Positions 17,146 to 25,939 of a DNA stretch of 64,000 nt are shown piece by piece. Source of the stretch: UBA6623 sp965238125 (GTDB taxonomy: Bacteria; Acidobacteriota; Terriglobia; Bryobacterales; UBA6623). How positions within the stretch are numbered: position 1 is the stretch's first letter; each line of letters begins with the position of its first letter. Position numbers and translations under genes: made by a program. The stretch is from the NCBI GenBank assembly GCA_965238125.1, contig OZ250179.1:868001-932000 (forward strand), given 5' to 3'. Under the pieces are notes generated by a model. It made no database searches and had not been told where the DNA came from. It saw only the letters and a program-made list of their open reading frames with translations.

Positions 17146-18238
17146 TTGAGTCTCGCAAAACAAAGTGACACCTTTTTGGGGTACGTACGTCTTTGTATGT
17201 ATGGGAAATACAAAAGGCGTACGGCGGGATTTCGAGGCCCTGGAGAAGCGCCGTTTCAAAGCGATCCGGTTGGTCGAGCAAGGCTGTAGTCAGTCCGAGA
17301 CAGCGAGGCGATTGAAGGTCGCGCGGCAAAGCGTCAGCGAGTGGCTGCGACGATACCGGCGTGACGGCGAAGCCGGGTTGCGCCAGGCCGGCCGCGCCGG
17401 CCGTAAGCCGCTGTTGGACGCCGCGCAGCTCGAACGCCTCGAGGCGTTGCTGCTGGAAGGCCCCGAGGCGCACGGCTTCCCGACGCCGCTGTGGAGCTGT
17501 CCGCGGGTCGCTCGTCTGATCGGAGACGAGTTCGGCGTGCGCTATCACGAGGGCCATGTCTGGAAGATCCTGCGGGCGCTCGGTTGGAGCCCGCAACGGC
17601 CCGTCGGCAAAGCGCGGGAGCGCAACGAAGAGGCCATCCGCGGCTGGCAGCGCAAGACTTGGCCGGCCATTAAAAAAAAGCCCGCAAAGAAGAACGTACG
17701 ATCGTCTTCATCGACGAAAGCGGATTGAGTCAGAAGCCGCATCGTTGCCGCACCTGGGCGCCGCGCGGCGAGACACCGGTGTTGGAGTTCAACTTCAACT
17801 GGGACAAGCTGTCGGTGTCGGCCGGGCTGACGTTGCGCAACTTTTACTTCCGGCTCTATCCCGGCGCGATCGGCGAGCTGGAGGTCATCGACTTCCTGAA
17901 GGCTTTGGTGCGCCACATCGACGGCCCACTGCTGATCGTCTGGGACCGGCTGCCGGCGCACCGCAGCCGCCTGGTGCGGGAGTTTATCCAGCTCTCCGAG
18001 GATCACATCGCAACGGAGTACTTGCCGCCCTATGCGCCGGAGTTGAACCCGGTGGAATACATTTGGGCGTACTGGAAGCAGCACGAGTTGCCCAACGTCT
18101 GCCCGAAGGACTACTGGGAACTCGACGAGCGCGCCCGCAAAGCGCTGCGGCGAATGCGCCGCAAACCGCGCTTGATTACCGCTTTCTGGAAACAGTCTTC
18201 TCTTTGTCTCGATTGACCGTATATTATGCGAGACTCAG
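17146..18238 (+). mobile_element. IS630-family insertion sequence, copy A
   Basis: The element is 1,093 bp with inverted ends TTGAGTCTCGCA and, read inward from the right, CTGAGTCTCGCA. It is flanked by the TA dinucleotide at 17144-17145 and 18239-18240, as expected for IS630/Tc1 elements. Copy B (27870-28962) is the same length and nearly identical. It lies inside the small membrane gene, about 50 bases upstream of the STAND start. Confidence 0.93.
17201..18216 (+). CDS. IS630 transposase, made by -1 frameshift
   Basis: The first frame (17201-17728) holds the paired helix-turn-helix DNA-binding part: GCSQSETARRLKVARQSVSE and a second domain with RVARLIGDEFGVRYHEGHVW. It ends soon after a run of eight A (ATT AAA AAA AAG). 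The canonical slippery heptamer A AAA AAG there would shift ribosomes into the -1 frame. That frame continues as ERTIVFIDESGLSQKPHRCR (first catalytic Asp) and on to LIVWDRLPAHRSR (second Asp) and LPPYAPELNPVEYIWAYWK (Glu). All three copies in the window keep this layout, so the frameshift is very probably programmed. Confidence 0.9.
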
Positions 18239-18589
18239 TAGAAACTCTTTCCACATCCAGGCGATGATCGGACAGAGGGTAGCCACAGCAAAAAGAAGCT
18301 CCACGGTACCGAGTATCAGGGAGTTGAGGAGCGATAGCTTTGTCGCCAGCCAATCCAAAGCCAGGCCTGCTGCCGCCTGTAATGCTGCCCAGAAAACGAG
18401 GAACAGGCCCTGAATCAGCGCTGATAGGAACCAGCTTGTAAACAAGCGACGATCGGCAGCCAATCTTTGCCACTGCGCTCTTGTCAACATCGCCATGGAC
18501 TCGATTTTAGATGAGTTTTCGCCTTATGGGAGCTTTTTCATTTGGTTGTGGTGCGCGACACAAATATGGGAGAACCGACGGACCGGGCC

Positions 18590-18760
18590 GAGCGCTTCCC
18601 CGGGGTGAAATTTCCGTTTGGTTCGGGAACGGCTAAAGCCTTGCGGGAAAAGACCGTTGAAACGGCCTCGTACCCGACGGAGGGCGCTTGGAAACCGGCC
18701 CTAAAAGGACCGGCCTCCATGAGACCCAAGCCCGTGAACCGCGGTGAACCGGGCTTTCAA
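18590..18760. repeat. Intergenic hairpin repeat R1, copy b
   Basis: Same order as at 3937-4090: GGTTCGGGAACGGCTAAAGC, GACCGTTGAAACGGCCTCGT, an ACCGGCCCTAAAAGGACCGG hairpin and CGGTGAACCGGGCTTTC. It lies upstream of the small membrane gene, between it and the decayed STAND copy. The stretch 18500-18960 holds no recognisable gene. Confidence 0.75.
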
Positions 18761-18959
18761 TGCCGTCGGGTTTTTCGCGGCGCCGTGCGTCGACGTGACG
18801 TGAGGGGCCGGCCTTTCCGCGCCCCGAGTCATCGGGGCGGGTCTTGGAATGGCCGCCCTGCAGGGTCTCGCGACTTCGAGGATACGAACCGATGAATCGG
18901 TTCGCGGCAAGCGTGGACGCTCACGCCACGTCGGTTGATGGACGCGCGGTTGTGAAGGG

Positions 18960-19630
18960 CATTGCCTTCGGCGCGACGGCGTGGCGCTTGGCGCCAGCGT
19001 ATTCGTTTTCATCGGTTAAGCCCCCGCGGGCCAGGTCGCGAAACAGGTCGTGCAGGCTTGGGGACGAGCGGGGCGACTTGGGCGTTGTCTTTGGCGTTGT
19101 CGGCCAAGATCAGCGCTCGGCGCTCGGCCGGCAGCCCCTGGTAGAGACCGGCGAGATGTTGGTCGGTGTCGGGCAGTTTTTGTTCCGGGACGAGGGCGAG
19201 GAGCACGTCTCGCATGGCCTGGGCGGGGGTGGCCGGCTCGTCGTCGAGCCCGCGCCGGTTGATCTGTACTTGTCCGTCGGGGTAATGGTCGCGGACTTCG
19301 CGAGCGACGTAGTATGCCGGCTCCTTGCCTACGCCGCCTTGTCCGCCAATGGTGCCTATTGCGGCGCTGATTGCCGCACCCCGACTCATTTCTTAGGCAG
19401 GCAGTGATCTTTGCGATTTGGTCCTCGCGGCCAATGAAGTCGGCGACGGGGTCAGGCAGTTGCGGGACGACAGAGCGCGCGCTGGGTGCGGAGTGGGACG
19501 ATGCGCCGGCAACCGCAGCGGGTGGCGCGGCTGGCGGCCCTGATGAAATTGCGCCGGGTGCCGCGCCTTGGCCGCCCGAAACGCTCTCGTCCTTCTCCGA
19601 TGATTCGCCGGGCTTGGCTTTCTTAGCTTA
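18960..19630 (-). pseudogene. Decayed second copy of the NB-ARC STAND gene
   Basis: Read on the minus strand, the region gives VPQLPDPVADFIGREDQIAK, then in a shifted frame GTIGGQGGVGKEPAYYVARE and VRDHYPDGQVQINRRGLDDE. Next come LILADNAKDNAQVAPLVPK and, after a large internal deletion and another shift, LHDLFRDLARGGLTDENEYA. Every segment aligns with the intact protein at 14713-17094. The P-loop Lys-Thr has become Lys-Glu. It has no TPR array and no membrane segment in frame. It is a relic of a tandem duplicate or of a diverged paralogue. Confidence 0.8.
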
Positions 19631-19631
19631 G

Positions 19632-19829
19632 CTAGACGGCTTCGGCGCGCACTTTGTTGGTGCTGCCCGGGGGGCGTCCGCGCTTGCGCTCGTCAGCCTG
19701 CTTCATCCAGTTCGGAGGCCGTCCGCGCCGTTTTCCGCGACCGCGCGCCAATCTTTCGAGCGAAATGATGGCGTCTTCAATCTGTTCTCTTTCTTGTCGC
19801 AGATCCAACAAAATCTTGTTTACGTCCAT
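19632..19829 (-). CDS. Small GRPP-motif protein
   Basis: A 65-residue protein: a coiled-coil-prone start (MDVNKILLDLRQEREQIEDA) is followed by RGKRRGRPPNW and ERKRGRPPGS. Each carries an R-G-R-P-P core like an AT-hook, which in other proteins inserts into the minor groove of AT-rich DNA. Similar tiny proteins are frequent in Acidobacteria. I see it as a possible nucleoid-binding protein, but the function is unproven. GGAGG lies about 6 bases upstream of the ATG. It sits just upstream of the decayed STAND gene. Confidence 0.7.
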   Translation of the reverse strand: MDVNKILLDLRQEREQIEDAIISLERLARGRGKRRGRPPNWMKQADERKRGRPPGSTNKVRAEAV

Positions 19830-20334
19830 GATTTACCTCCCGACCGATCACAACTACGCACCGGTTGCCCCGAATCCACCGCGCGTCTCGATTTCAGTGT
19901 TCGCACTGACCGCCATCTCGATTAGCCGTGGACCCTCGTGGCAGTTCCGAAAACAGAACGTGATGCAGCTAACCGCCCCGCCTTCAGTCGTATTTATATC
20001 AAAGAAAACGGGGCGAAGTCAACAATTTGTTCTGATTTCAGAACGAAAATTTCATTTTCTCCGCTGCGTGGCCCCCACGGGGTCCCGCGGCGGGGGCCTG
20101 AGAGAAAAATCGGTGAAGTGGGTGGAAAGCTTAAGTGCTGGTCTCATAAAAAGATAGGCGGTTGCGGCGTCGAAGGAAAATTAGAAGCGACAATTCGCGG
20201 GCCGACATGCGAATATCACCCCTTTCCGGGACTGAGATCGTGCCGCGAGGCGTCCCCGGCGTTCGCGCCAAAAGCGTCATGACGGCCGGGGCTCCCGCGA
20301 TCTACCGGGCGCAAGCGCGCGTCGGGGGGCCGGC
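19830..20334. other. Intergenic, no gene seen
   Basis: Short open frames here lack ribosome sites and family features. A GC-rich fold (GCCCCCACGGGG, then GCGGCGGGGGC) lies at about 20069-20098 and could act as a structured element. The divergent promoter of the GRPP gene is expected at the left end. Confidence 0.4.
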
Positions 20335-21855
20335 TCAGGGCTCCGTCCGCGCCCCGACCGCCTGCCGGCCCATGATCGACGAGCAGAGCAACGCGAACCC
20401 GAACGTCACCGAAGCGCCGATCACGACGTACCAAGTCCAGGCAATCGAGGTTCCAAAGCGCACGAAAAGATTCACGGCGAAACCCGCCGCCATCCCCGCG
20501 ATGGCGGCGTTTTCGCCCACACGGCGCGTCAGCACGCCCAAGGCGAAGACTCCCAGCAGCGCTCCCAGAGGGATCGACGCGATCGCCAGACCCGCCTCGA
20601 GCACCGACCCCCATTGCCGGGCCAAGATCGCGATTCCCAACAGAACCAGGCCCCATGCCAGCGTGGCCCAACGCGAAATCTTCAAGTGCCGCTCGCCGGA
20701 GGACTCGACCGTCTCGCCCTTCCAGGGCAGATAGAAGTCCACCACGGTTGCCGATGCCAGAGAATTCAACGCCGCGCTGAGGTTGGACATGGCCGCCGCC
20801 AGCACAGCGGCTACGGCAATGCCCGACGCCACCGGGGGGAGGTGGTTCCAGATAAAGAATGGGTAGAGGCGATCGCGGGGCTCGGGGGCGGCCAATCCGG
20901 CGTCTTGGTAGAAAACCCACAACATCACGCCGATCACCAGAAACAGCGAGAACTGAATAAAGATCACGCCCCAGCTCGCCATCAGCGCCCATTTGCTTTC
21001 ACGCTCGGTGCGAGCGCTGAGCAGGCGCTGCACAATCAACTGATCCGTCCCGTGCGTGGCGGTGGCCAGGAAGCAGCCCCCCAGCAGCCCGGCCCAGAAG
21101 GTATAAGTGCGGGAGAAGAAATCCGCGTTCGGCGCGAAGTAGAAATCGAAAATCCGGAACTTCCCCGCCGCCTCGGCCGCCTCGACAACCCGCGCCCAAC
21201 CGCCCGGGATGTGCTCCAAGATCAAGACCGCGCTGAGAACGGCTCCCGCGACGTAAAGGACCATCTGCACGACGTCGGTCCAGATCACCGCCGTCATGCC
21301 CCCGTGAAAGGTATAGAAGAGGGTCAGCGCCGTGATCAGGATGATCGATTCCAAATCGCCCGTATCGAGGACCACCGAGACCACCAGCGAGATCGCGAAG
21401 ACCCGTACCCCCTCCGCCAACGAACGCGTCACAAGGAATGTCGACGACGTGAAACGCCGCAATCGCGGGCCGAAACGCCGTTCCATCAGTTCATAGGCGG
21501 TGTACATTCTCCCGCGGCGGTACTGCGGGATAAAGAGGAGGCAAATCAGGATTCGCGCAACCAAGTACCCGAAAACGATCTGGAGGAACCCGAGGTCGGT
21601 ATCGAAAGCCAGCGCGGGTGTCCCGATGATGGTCAACGTGCTGGTTTCGGCCGCGACGATGGAAAGCGAGATCGCCCACCAGGGTGATGACTTTCCGCCC
21701 AGGAAGTACTCTTTCAGGGAGGTTTGACGCTTGCGAAACCGAGCACCAAAGATGGTGACGGTGATAAGATAGAGGACGATAAGTCCGAGGTCGAGACTGC
21801 GATCGGGCAAGGACCAGGCTCCCGGAGTCAGCCCTGAGGATCCTGGCAACACCAA
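20335..21855 (-). CDS. Sodium:solute symporter (SSS family)
   Basis: A 506-residue protein with about 13 hydrophobic segments. It shows the SSS signature YFLGGKSSPWWAISLSIVAA in the first loop and GTDQLIVQRLLSARTERESK around the middle, a strong family marker. YTAYELMERRFGPRLRR is also typical. It would import an organic solute such as a sugar, sialic acid or amino acid with Na+; the substrate cannot be read from sequence. The start is uncertain: the frame opens with TTG-GTG-TTG around 21855 and has no clear ribosome site. Confidence 0.88.
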   Translation of the reverse strand: MVLPGSSGLTPGAWSLPDRSLDLGLIVLYLITVTIFGARFRKRQTSLKEYFLGGKSSPWWAISLSIVAAETSTLTIIGTPALAFDTDLGFLQIVFGYLVARILICLLFIPQYRRGRMYTAYELMERRFGPRLRRFTSSTFLVTRSLAEGVRVFAISLVVSVVLDTGDLESIILITALTLFYTFHGGMTAVIWTDVVQMVLYVAGAVLSAVLILEHIPGGWARVVEAAEAAGKFRIFDFYFAPNADFFSRTYTFWAGLLGGCFLATATHGTDQLIVQRLLSARTERESKWALMASWGVIFIQFSLFLVIGVMLWVFYQDAGLAAPEPRDRLYPFFIWNHLPPVASGIAVAAVLAAAMSNLSAALNSLASATVVDFYLPWKGETVESSGERHLKISRWATLAWGLVLLGIAILARQWGSVLEAGLAIASIPLGALLGVFALGVLTRRVGENAAIAGMAAGFAVNLFVRFGTSIAWTWYVVIGASVTFGFALLCSSIMGRQAVGARTEP

Positions 21856-21965
21856 GTCTTCAGAGCCTGCGCGGTAGAGAATTGTAGCAAAGCCCCGTGG
21901 GGGGCGGTGGTCCGAAAACGACTCGCGCGGCGACGGCCGAAGGTGCTACACTTCAACAAATCCTC

Positions 21966-21995
21966 TTGCCCCTGAACGGCTGACTGCCCTATACT
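21966..21995 (+). promoter_or_regulatory. Possible sigma-70 promoter for the downstream secreted protein
   Basis: TTGCCC at 21966-21971 and TATACT at 21990-21995 are separated by 18 bases, about 100 bases before the ATG at 22097. This is only a consensus match by eye. Confidence 0.3.
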
Positions 21996-22096
21996 TCACC
22001 GAAGCGGGCCACTTTGAACCGTAGGGCCCGTTCGCTGATTTCGCGTCAAAGACGAAGGGAGTTCAGACGTTTCTTATAGGTCTGGGAGATTCAACG

Positions 22097-23326
22097 ATGC
22101 TTACGAAGATCACGCACGCCGTATTGGCAGCTTCGCTGATGTTCCTCGTGACGGCGGCCGCGTTGCCGTTGCCGCAGGAGACGGAGAAGAGGCCGAAAGA
22201 CCAACAGGAATATGAACTGATCAACAAAGCCTTCGGCACGCCGCCCTCGGCCGCCTTGCTGCAAGTGCTCGATCAGTGGAAAGCGAAGTACGCGGAGACG
22301 GCGTATGACATCGAACGGATCCGTCTGTATATGGCCAGCCACCAGGCCGCGAATCAGGGCGACAAAGCCGTCGCCGCCGCGAAGGAACTGCTGGAGAAGG
22401 TCCCGGGCGACTTCAGCGCCAATTTCACGATTGCTTCGCTGACGCCCTTTCTCGGAAAGACCGACGCCGGCACGTTCGGCGACGGCGTCAAGGCATCGAA
22501 AGACCTGCTGAGCAGCGGAATCGCCAAGCAATTCGCCGCCGCCAACAAACCGGCGCAGGTTACGCAGGCGGAATGGGACGACGCCAGGAAGCAGGCGCAG
22601 GTTTCCTCGCACCAGACTCTCGGTTGGGTGGCGATGCAGCGTAAGGACAACAAAGACGCCGAAGCGGAGCTCAAAACGACTTTGGGGCTCGACGGAACCC
22701 GGGGGCAAGTTGCCTACTGGCTCGGCCAGGTTTTGTTGGCCCAAGGGGACGCCGCCAAGAACACGCCGGCGATGTTCGCGTTCGCCCGAGCCGCCACCTA
22801 TGACGGCCCCGGCGCGCTGCCGCCGGAGGGCCGCAAGCAAGTGGGCGATTACATCAAGCAGCTCTACAATAAGTTCGCCGGCAGCGAGGACGGCCTCGAC
22901 GAGCTATTCGCCGCGGCCAAGGAGACCGCCTTGCCGCCGCCCGGCTTCCTTGAGATCAAGGACGCCGCGACCCGCAGAGCCGAGGCCGAAGTGGCTTTCA
23001 GTAAGAATTACCCGCTGCGGTATCAGTTCGTCAAGCTGAAAGAGAATCTCCAAAGCACCGCCGGCGATGCGACCTGGGGCAATCTCAAAGGGAAGCTCAC
23101 TCCCAAGTTTCGGCTTTTCGTCGTCAGCTCCACACCCGAGCGGGCTCCGAATAAGCTGACGCTGACGAGCACCAAAGGGGGTGCCGCCGAGGTGACGCTC
23201 AATCTCGAGAACCGCATGCGGGCCGCCCCCGGCAGGGGAACCGCCATTGCTTTCGAAGGCGTCGCCACGACGCTGACGAAGCAGCCTTTCATGCTGGTGC
23301 TTAACGACGGCAAAATCGCGCCGTAA
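22097..23326 (+). CDS. Secreted tetratricopeptide-like protein
   Basis: The 409-residue protein starts with a signal peptide (MLTKITHAVLAASLMFLVTA). The helical middle has TPR-like periodicity: YDIERIRLYMASHQAANQGD, AAAKELLEKVPGDFSANFTI and LGWVAMQRKDNKDAEAELKT. A C-terminal beta-rich part (KLTPKFRLFVVSSTPERAPN) follows. GGGAG precedes the ATG by about 9 bases. Proteins of this build are common in Acidobacteria and probably act in the periplasm as scaffolds; no enzymatic motif is visible. The gene is followed by a strong hairpin. Confidence 0.75.
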   Translation: MLTKITHAVLAASLMFLVTAAALPLPQETEKRPKDQQEYELINKAFGTPPSAALLQVLDQWKAKYAETAYDIERIRLYMASHQAANQGDKAVAAAKELLEKVPGDFSANFTIASLTPFLGKTDAGTFGDGVKASKDLLSSGIAKQFAAANKPAQVTQAEWDDARKQAQVSSHQTLGWVAMQRKDNKDAEAELKTTLGLDGTRGQVAYWLGQVLLAQGDAAKNTPAMFAFARAATYDGPGALPPEGRKQVGDYIKQLYNKFAGSEDGLDELFAAAKETALPPPGFLEIKDAATRRAEAEVAFSKNYPLRYQFVKLKENLQSTAGDATWGNLKGKLTPKFRLFVVSSTPERAPNKLTLTSTKGGAAEVTLNLENRMRAAPGRGTAIAFEGVATTLTKQPFMLVLNDGKIAP

Positions 23327-23348
23327 GCGAGCTGTTGGATTCAAATCA

Positions 23349-23382
23349 GAAAGCGGGGCCGGTTTCGCCGGGCCCGCTTTCT
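23349..23382 (+). terminator. Rho-independent-like terminator
   Basis: GAAAGCGGGGCCGG, loop TTTCG, then CCGGGCCCGCTTTC. The arms pair almost perfectly (a single bulge) and are followed by TTGCTTG. It is 22 bases after the stop of the secreted protein and also faces the convergent GMC gene. Confidence 0.75.
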
Positions 23383-23421
23383 TGCTTGGTGGCGGCAGCC
23401 ACGCGACGTTGTCCAGGCCCC

Positions 23422-25128
23422 TCAGCCCAACTCGCCCTTTTTGTGTTGATCGGCGATGTAATCGCAGGCCCGCGCGGTAATCGCCATCATCGTCAGGGTC
23501 GGATTCTGACAAGCGCTCGACACCCAGGCCGCCCCGTCGGTCACAAAGAGATTCTTGATGTCGTGAGCCTGGTTGAAGCGATTCAAGACCGAAGATTTCG
23601 GGTCGTTGCCCATCCGTGCCGTGCCCATCTCGTGAATGCAGAAGCCGGGAACCGAGGGCCGGCCCGTCTCCCTGACGTTGCGATGACCCGAGGCCTCCAG
23701 CATTTCGGCGCCTTGTTGGCGGGCGTCTTGCCACAACGCCAGTTCGTTATCCGACCAGCTCATGTCGATCTTGACGGAGGGAATACCCCAAGCGTCGGTG
23801 CGGTCTTTGTCGATCGTGACGCGATTCTCGTAGCGCGCCAAACACTCGGCCCAGACGCCGATGCCGGTTCGCCACAGCGCCCGGTCATGGACGGCCTGTT
23901 TGAAGTCCGCCCCGAACCCGGAGGCCCCGAAATCGAAGGCCGGGTAGGTGCGCCCTTGATAGCCGTAGCCGCGAATCATGCCGTCGGTTACGGTGCGGTC
24001 GACATTGCGGAAACGCGGAATGTAGATGCCGTTGGGCCTGCGCGGCGCCCCGACCCAGGCTTTGGCCGTGAGTTCGGGGAGGTCGCCCGATGCGCCGCCG
24101 CCGTAGATATGGTCCATCAGATAGCGGCCCAGCACCCCGCTTGAATTCGCCAGGCCGCCGGGAGCCGAGTTCAGCAACAAGCGCGTCGACTCGATCGTCG
24201 AGGCGCACAGCACGACGACCTTGGCGCGAATCTCGCGCGGCGCCCGCGTGACGCGGTCGATATAAGCGATCCCCGAGGCGCGGCCGGTCGAGCGATCCAT
24301 CGTTACGTGGCTCGCCACCGCGTCGGTCACGAGCGTCAGGTTGCCCGTATTGGCCGCCGCGGCCAGGGTCGTAAAGGGGCTGGCGTAGTAGGAATGCGTG
24401 ATGCAGCCCTGCTCGCACGGCCCGCAATAGTGGCAGGCGGCGCGGCCGTTGTGGTCCTTGGTCAGAATCGCCACGCGGCCGATGGTCACCACGCGGCCCA
24501 TCTTTTTGCGAACGCGCTCGGACCACAGTTTTTCCCCGCGAGTCATTTCCATCGGCGGCAGGAAGACGCTGTCGGGTAATTGATCGAGGCCTTCTTCCTG
24601 TCCGCTGAAGCCGATAAACTTCTCGACCTTCTCGTAGTAGGGGACCAAGTCCTGGTAGGAGATCGGCCAATTGTCGCCGTAACCGTCTCGTGAGGCGGCC
24701 TTGAAATCGATGTCGCCCATGCGATAGCTCTGCCGTCCCCACGACAGCGACCGCCCGCCGAGCACCCGCATGCGAATCCAGTGGAACGGTTTCTCTTTCG
24801 GCGTCCGATAGGGGTTGTCGATGTCGTTGACGAACCACTTGTAGTTCGACTCACGGCAGGCGTAGACGAGGCCCTGGATGGGCCGCTCCCGCAGCAGCTC
24901 GGGGGATTTCGGGCCGCGCCGGACATACGACGAGTTGCCTCGGTATTTCAGCTCGTACGGCTGGACGTGCTCGGTATAGTCGGCGGGGGTGACCTTCGCG
25001 CCGGCTTCGAGGACGGCGACCTTCATCCCGGCCTCGGTCAATTCCTTGGCGGCGAGGCCCCCGTTGGCGCCGGAACCTACGACGACGGCATCGAAGACAT
25101 CTTGATTGCCGGTGATCGTCTGCAGCAC
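23422..25128 (-). CDS. GMC family FAD oxidoreductase
   Basis: A 568-residue flavoprotein. The FAD-binding motif is VVVGSGANGGLAAKELTEAG (residues about 14-33) with VAVLEAG at the end of the second strand. Other GMC signatures are VLGGRSLSWGRQSYRM and AKVVVLCASTIESTRLLL. The C-terminal block has CIHEMGTARMGNDPKSSVLN and LFVTDGAAWVSSACQNPTLT, with active-site His/Asn positions. It resembles the large subunit of gluconate- or sorbose-type dehydrogenases. CHYCGPCEQGC is an extra Cys cluster, possibly for a metal centre. No small subunit gene is adjacent. Confidence 0.9.
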   Translation of the reverse strand: MLQTITGNQDVFDAVVVGSGANGGLAAKELTEAGMKVAVLEAGAKVTPADYTEHVQPYELKYRGNSSYVRRGPKSPELLRERPIQGLVYACRESNYKWFVNDIDNPYRTPKEKPFHWIRMRVLGGRSLSWGRQSYRMGDIDFKAASRDGYGDNWPISYQDLVPYYEKVEKFIGFSGQEEGLDQLPDSVFLPPMEMTRGEKLWSERVRKKMGRVVTIGRVAILTKDHNGRAACHYCGPCEQGCITHSYYASPFTTLAAAANTGNLTLVTDAVASHVTMDRSTGRASGIAYIDRVTRAPREIRAKVVVLCASTIESTRLLLNSAPGGLANSSGVLGRYLMDHIYGGGASGDLPELTAKAWVGAPRRPNGIYIPRFRNVDRTVTDGMIRGYGYQGRTYPAFDFGASGFGADFKQAVHDRALWRTGIGVWAECLARYENRVTIDKDRTDAWGIPSVKIDMSWSDNELALWQDARQQGAEMLEASGHRNVRETGRPSVPGFCIHEMGTARMGNDPKSSVLNRFNQAHDIKNLFVTDGAAWVSSACQNPTLTMMAITARACDYIADQHKKGELG

Positions 25129-25199
25129 ACGTCCAGTCTATCAAGAGCGTTTCCCGAGCACGCGAGCAGTGCGGGATGACGCGTCACCTTGGGCTGAGG

Positions 25200-25560
25200 A
25201 AAGATCGGGACAGTCCGTTTCTATGAACCGCATATGGGACACCGATGGCCCTGGGGCGTGAACGGCGAAGCCGGCAGGTGGGCTGAGGGGGCGCCAACCA
25301 TCGGCGGGCGGAGTGAGTGAAGGTCCCCGTTGGCCGAGGTGACATCGAACGATTGTTTCTACGCCCCTCTAGGGCGTATCGCTTGGTAACCGTTTTCCCA
25401 CGGCTGAAGCCGTGGGCTAAATTCCGGGGCTCCTACGGAGCCTATTTTGGGGGCATCAACGAATTGCAGGATCGACTCGAAGGGGATTTTCGGAAGAGTC
25501 GACTTCTATGAGTCCGCGGATTTCATGTTACCGCCATGAAAATGGGGGCCGGCGGACCGA
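25200..25560. repeat. Repeat-filled intergenic region (R3 and R2 tail)
   Basis: GATCGGGACAGTCCGTTTCT at about 25206 is followed by CGATTGTTTCTACGCCCC, then CCACGGCTGAAGCCGTGG and GGCTCCTACGGAGCC hairpins. GGGGATTTTCGGAAGAGTCG and TTACCGCCATGAAAATG complete the block. These match segments at 8170-8545. No gene is present between the GMC gene and the HigA gene. Confidence 0.7.
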
Positions 25561-25624
25561 GCCAAAGGGTCGGGCATGAGGTTCCTGTCGCCCTTTCAGC
25601 GAGGATTACCACTAGGAGGTGAGC

Positions 25625-25939
25625 ATGAGTGCGATACAAGGCATCCGGATGAAGAACCCTGCCCATCCGGGCGGGTTCGTGAAGACCGAGATCATCGAGG
25701 CCCTTGGCTTGTCAGTGACCGATGGGGCGCGAGTGTTGGGAGTCACGCGCCCGGCGCTGTCCGCGCTGCTTAATGAGCGTGTGCATCTCTCGCCTGAAAT
25801 GGCGCTCAGGATCGAGAAAGCGTTTGGCGTATCCATGGATACGCTGATGAGGATGCAAAACAGCTACGACATCGCCCAGACCCGTAAGCGGCAAAGTGAC
25901 ATCAAGCTTGTTCCATTCGAGGGGCAAGCGGCTACATGA
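25625..25939 (+). CDS. higA: HigA-family antitoxin, without its toxin
   Basis: AGGAGGT at 25614-25620 selects the ATG at 25625. The 104-residue protein has the HigA pattern: MKNPAHPGGFVKTEIIEALG, then an XRE-type helix-turn-helix (GARVLGVTRPALSALLNE) and SPEMALRIEKAFGVSMDTLM. Family antitoxins bind DNA and block a HigB mRNA interferase that is normally encoded just upstream. Here the upstream 480 bases contain only repeats. The gene is either an orphan repressor or the survivor of a lost pair. Confidence 0.85.
   Translation: MSAIQGIRMKNPAHPGGFVKTEIIEALGLSVTDGARVLGVTRPALSALLNERVHLSPEMALRIEKAFGVSMDTLMRMQNSYDIAQTRKRQSDIKLVPFEGQAAT

Larger units (their letters stand above)
17084..18496 (-). pseudogene. 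Small two-helix membrane protein, split by IS630
   Basis: The first 86 codons lie at 18496-18239. They encode MAMLTRAQWQRLAADRRLFT and then two hydrophobic helices (about residues 20-42 and 57-80). Removing the IS630 and one TA joins CTA directly to ATC ATT TGG at 17143. The restored frame gives a 105-residue protein ending IIWHQAARVVRDARDKHGK, with its stop overlapping the ATG of the STAND gene (ATGGGAAATGA). The two genes therefore formed a translationally coupled operon. No family is recognised. The current product keeps both helices but loses the charged tail. Confidence 0.75.

Noticed and set aside
20614..21687. 357-codon plus-strand frame
   Set aside because: Antisense to the sodium symporter; composition is Arg/Gln-rich without domain features.
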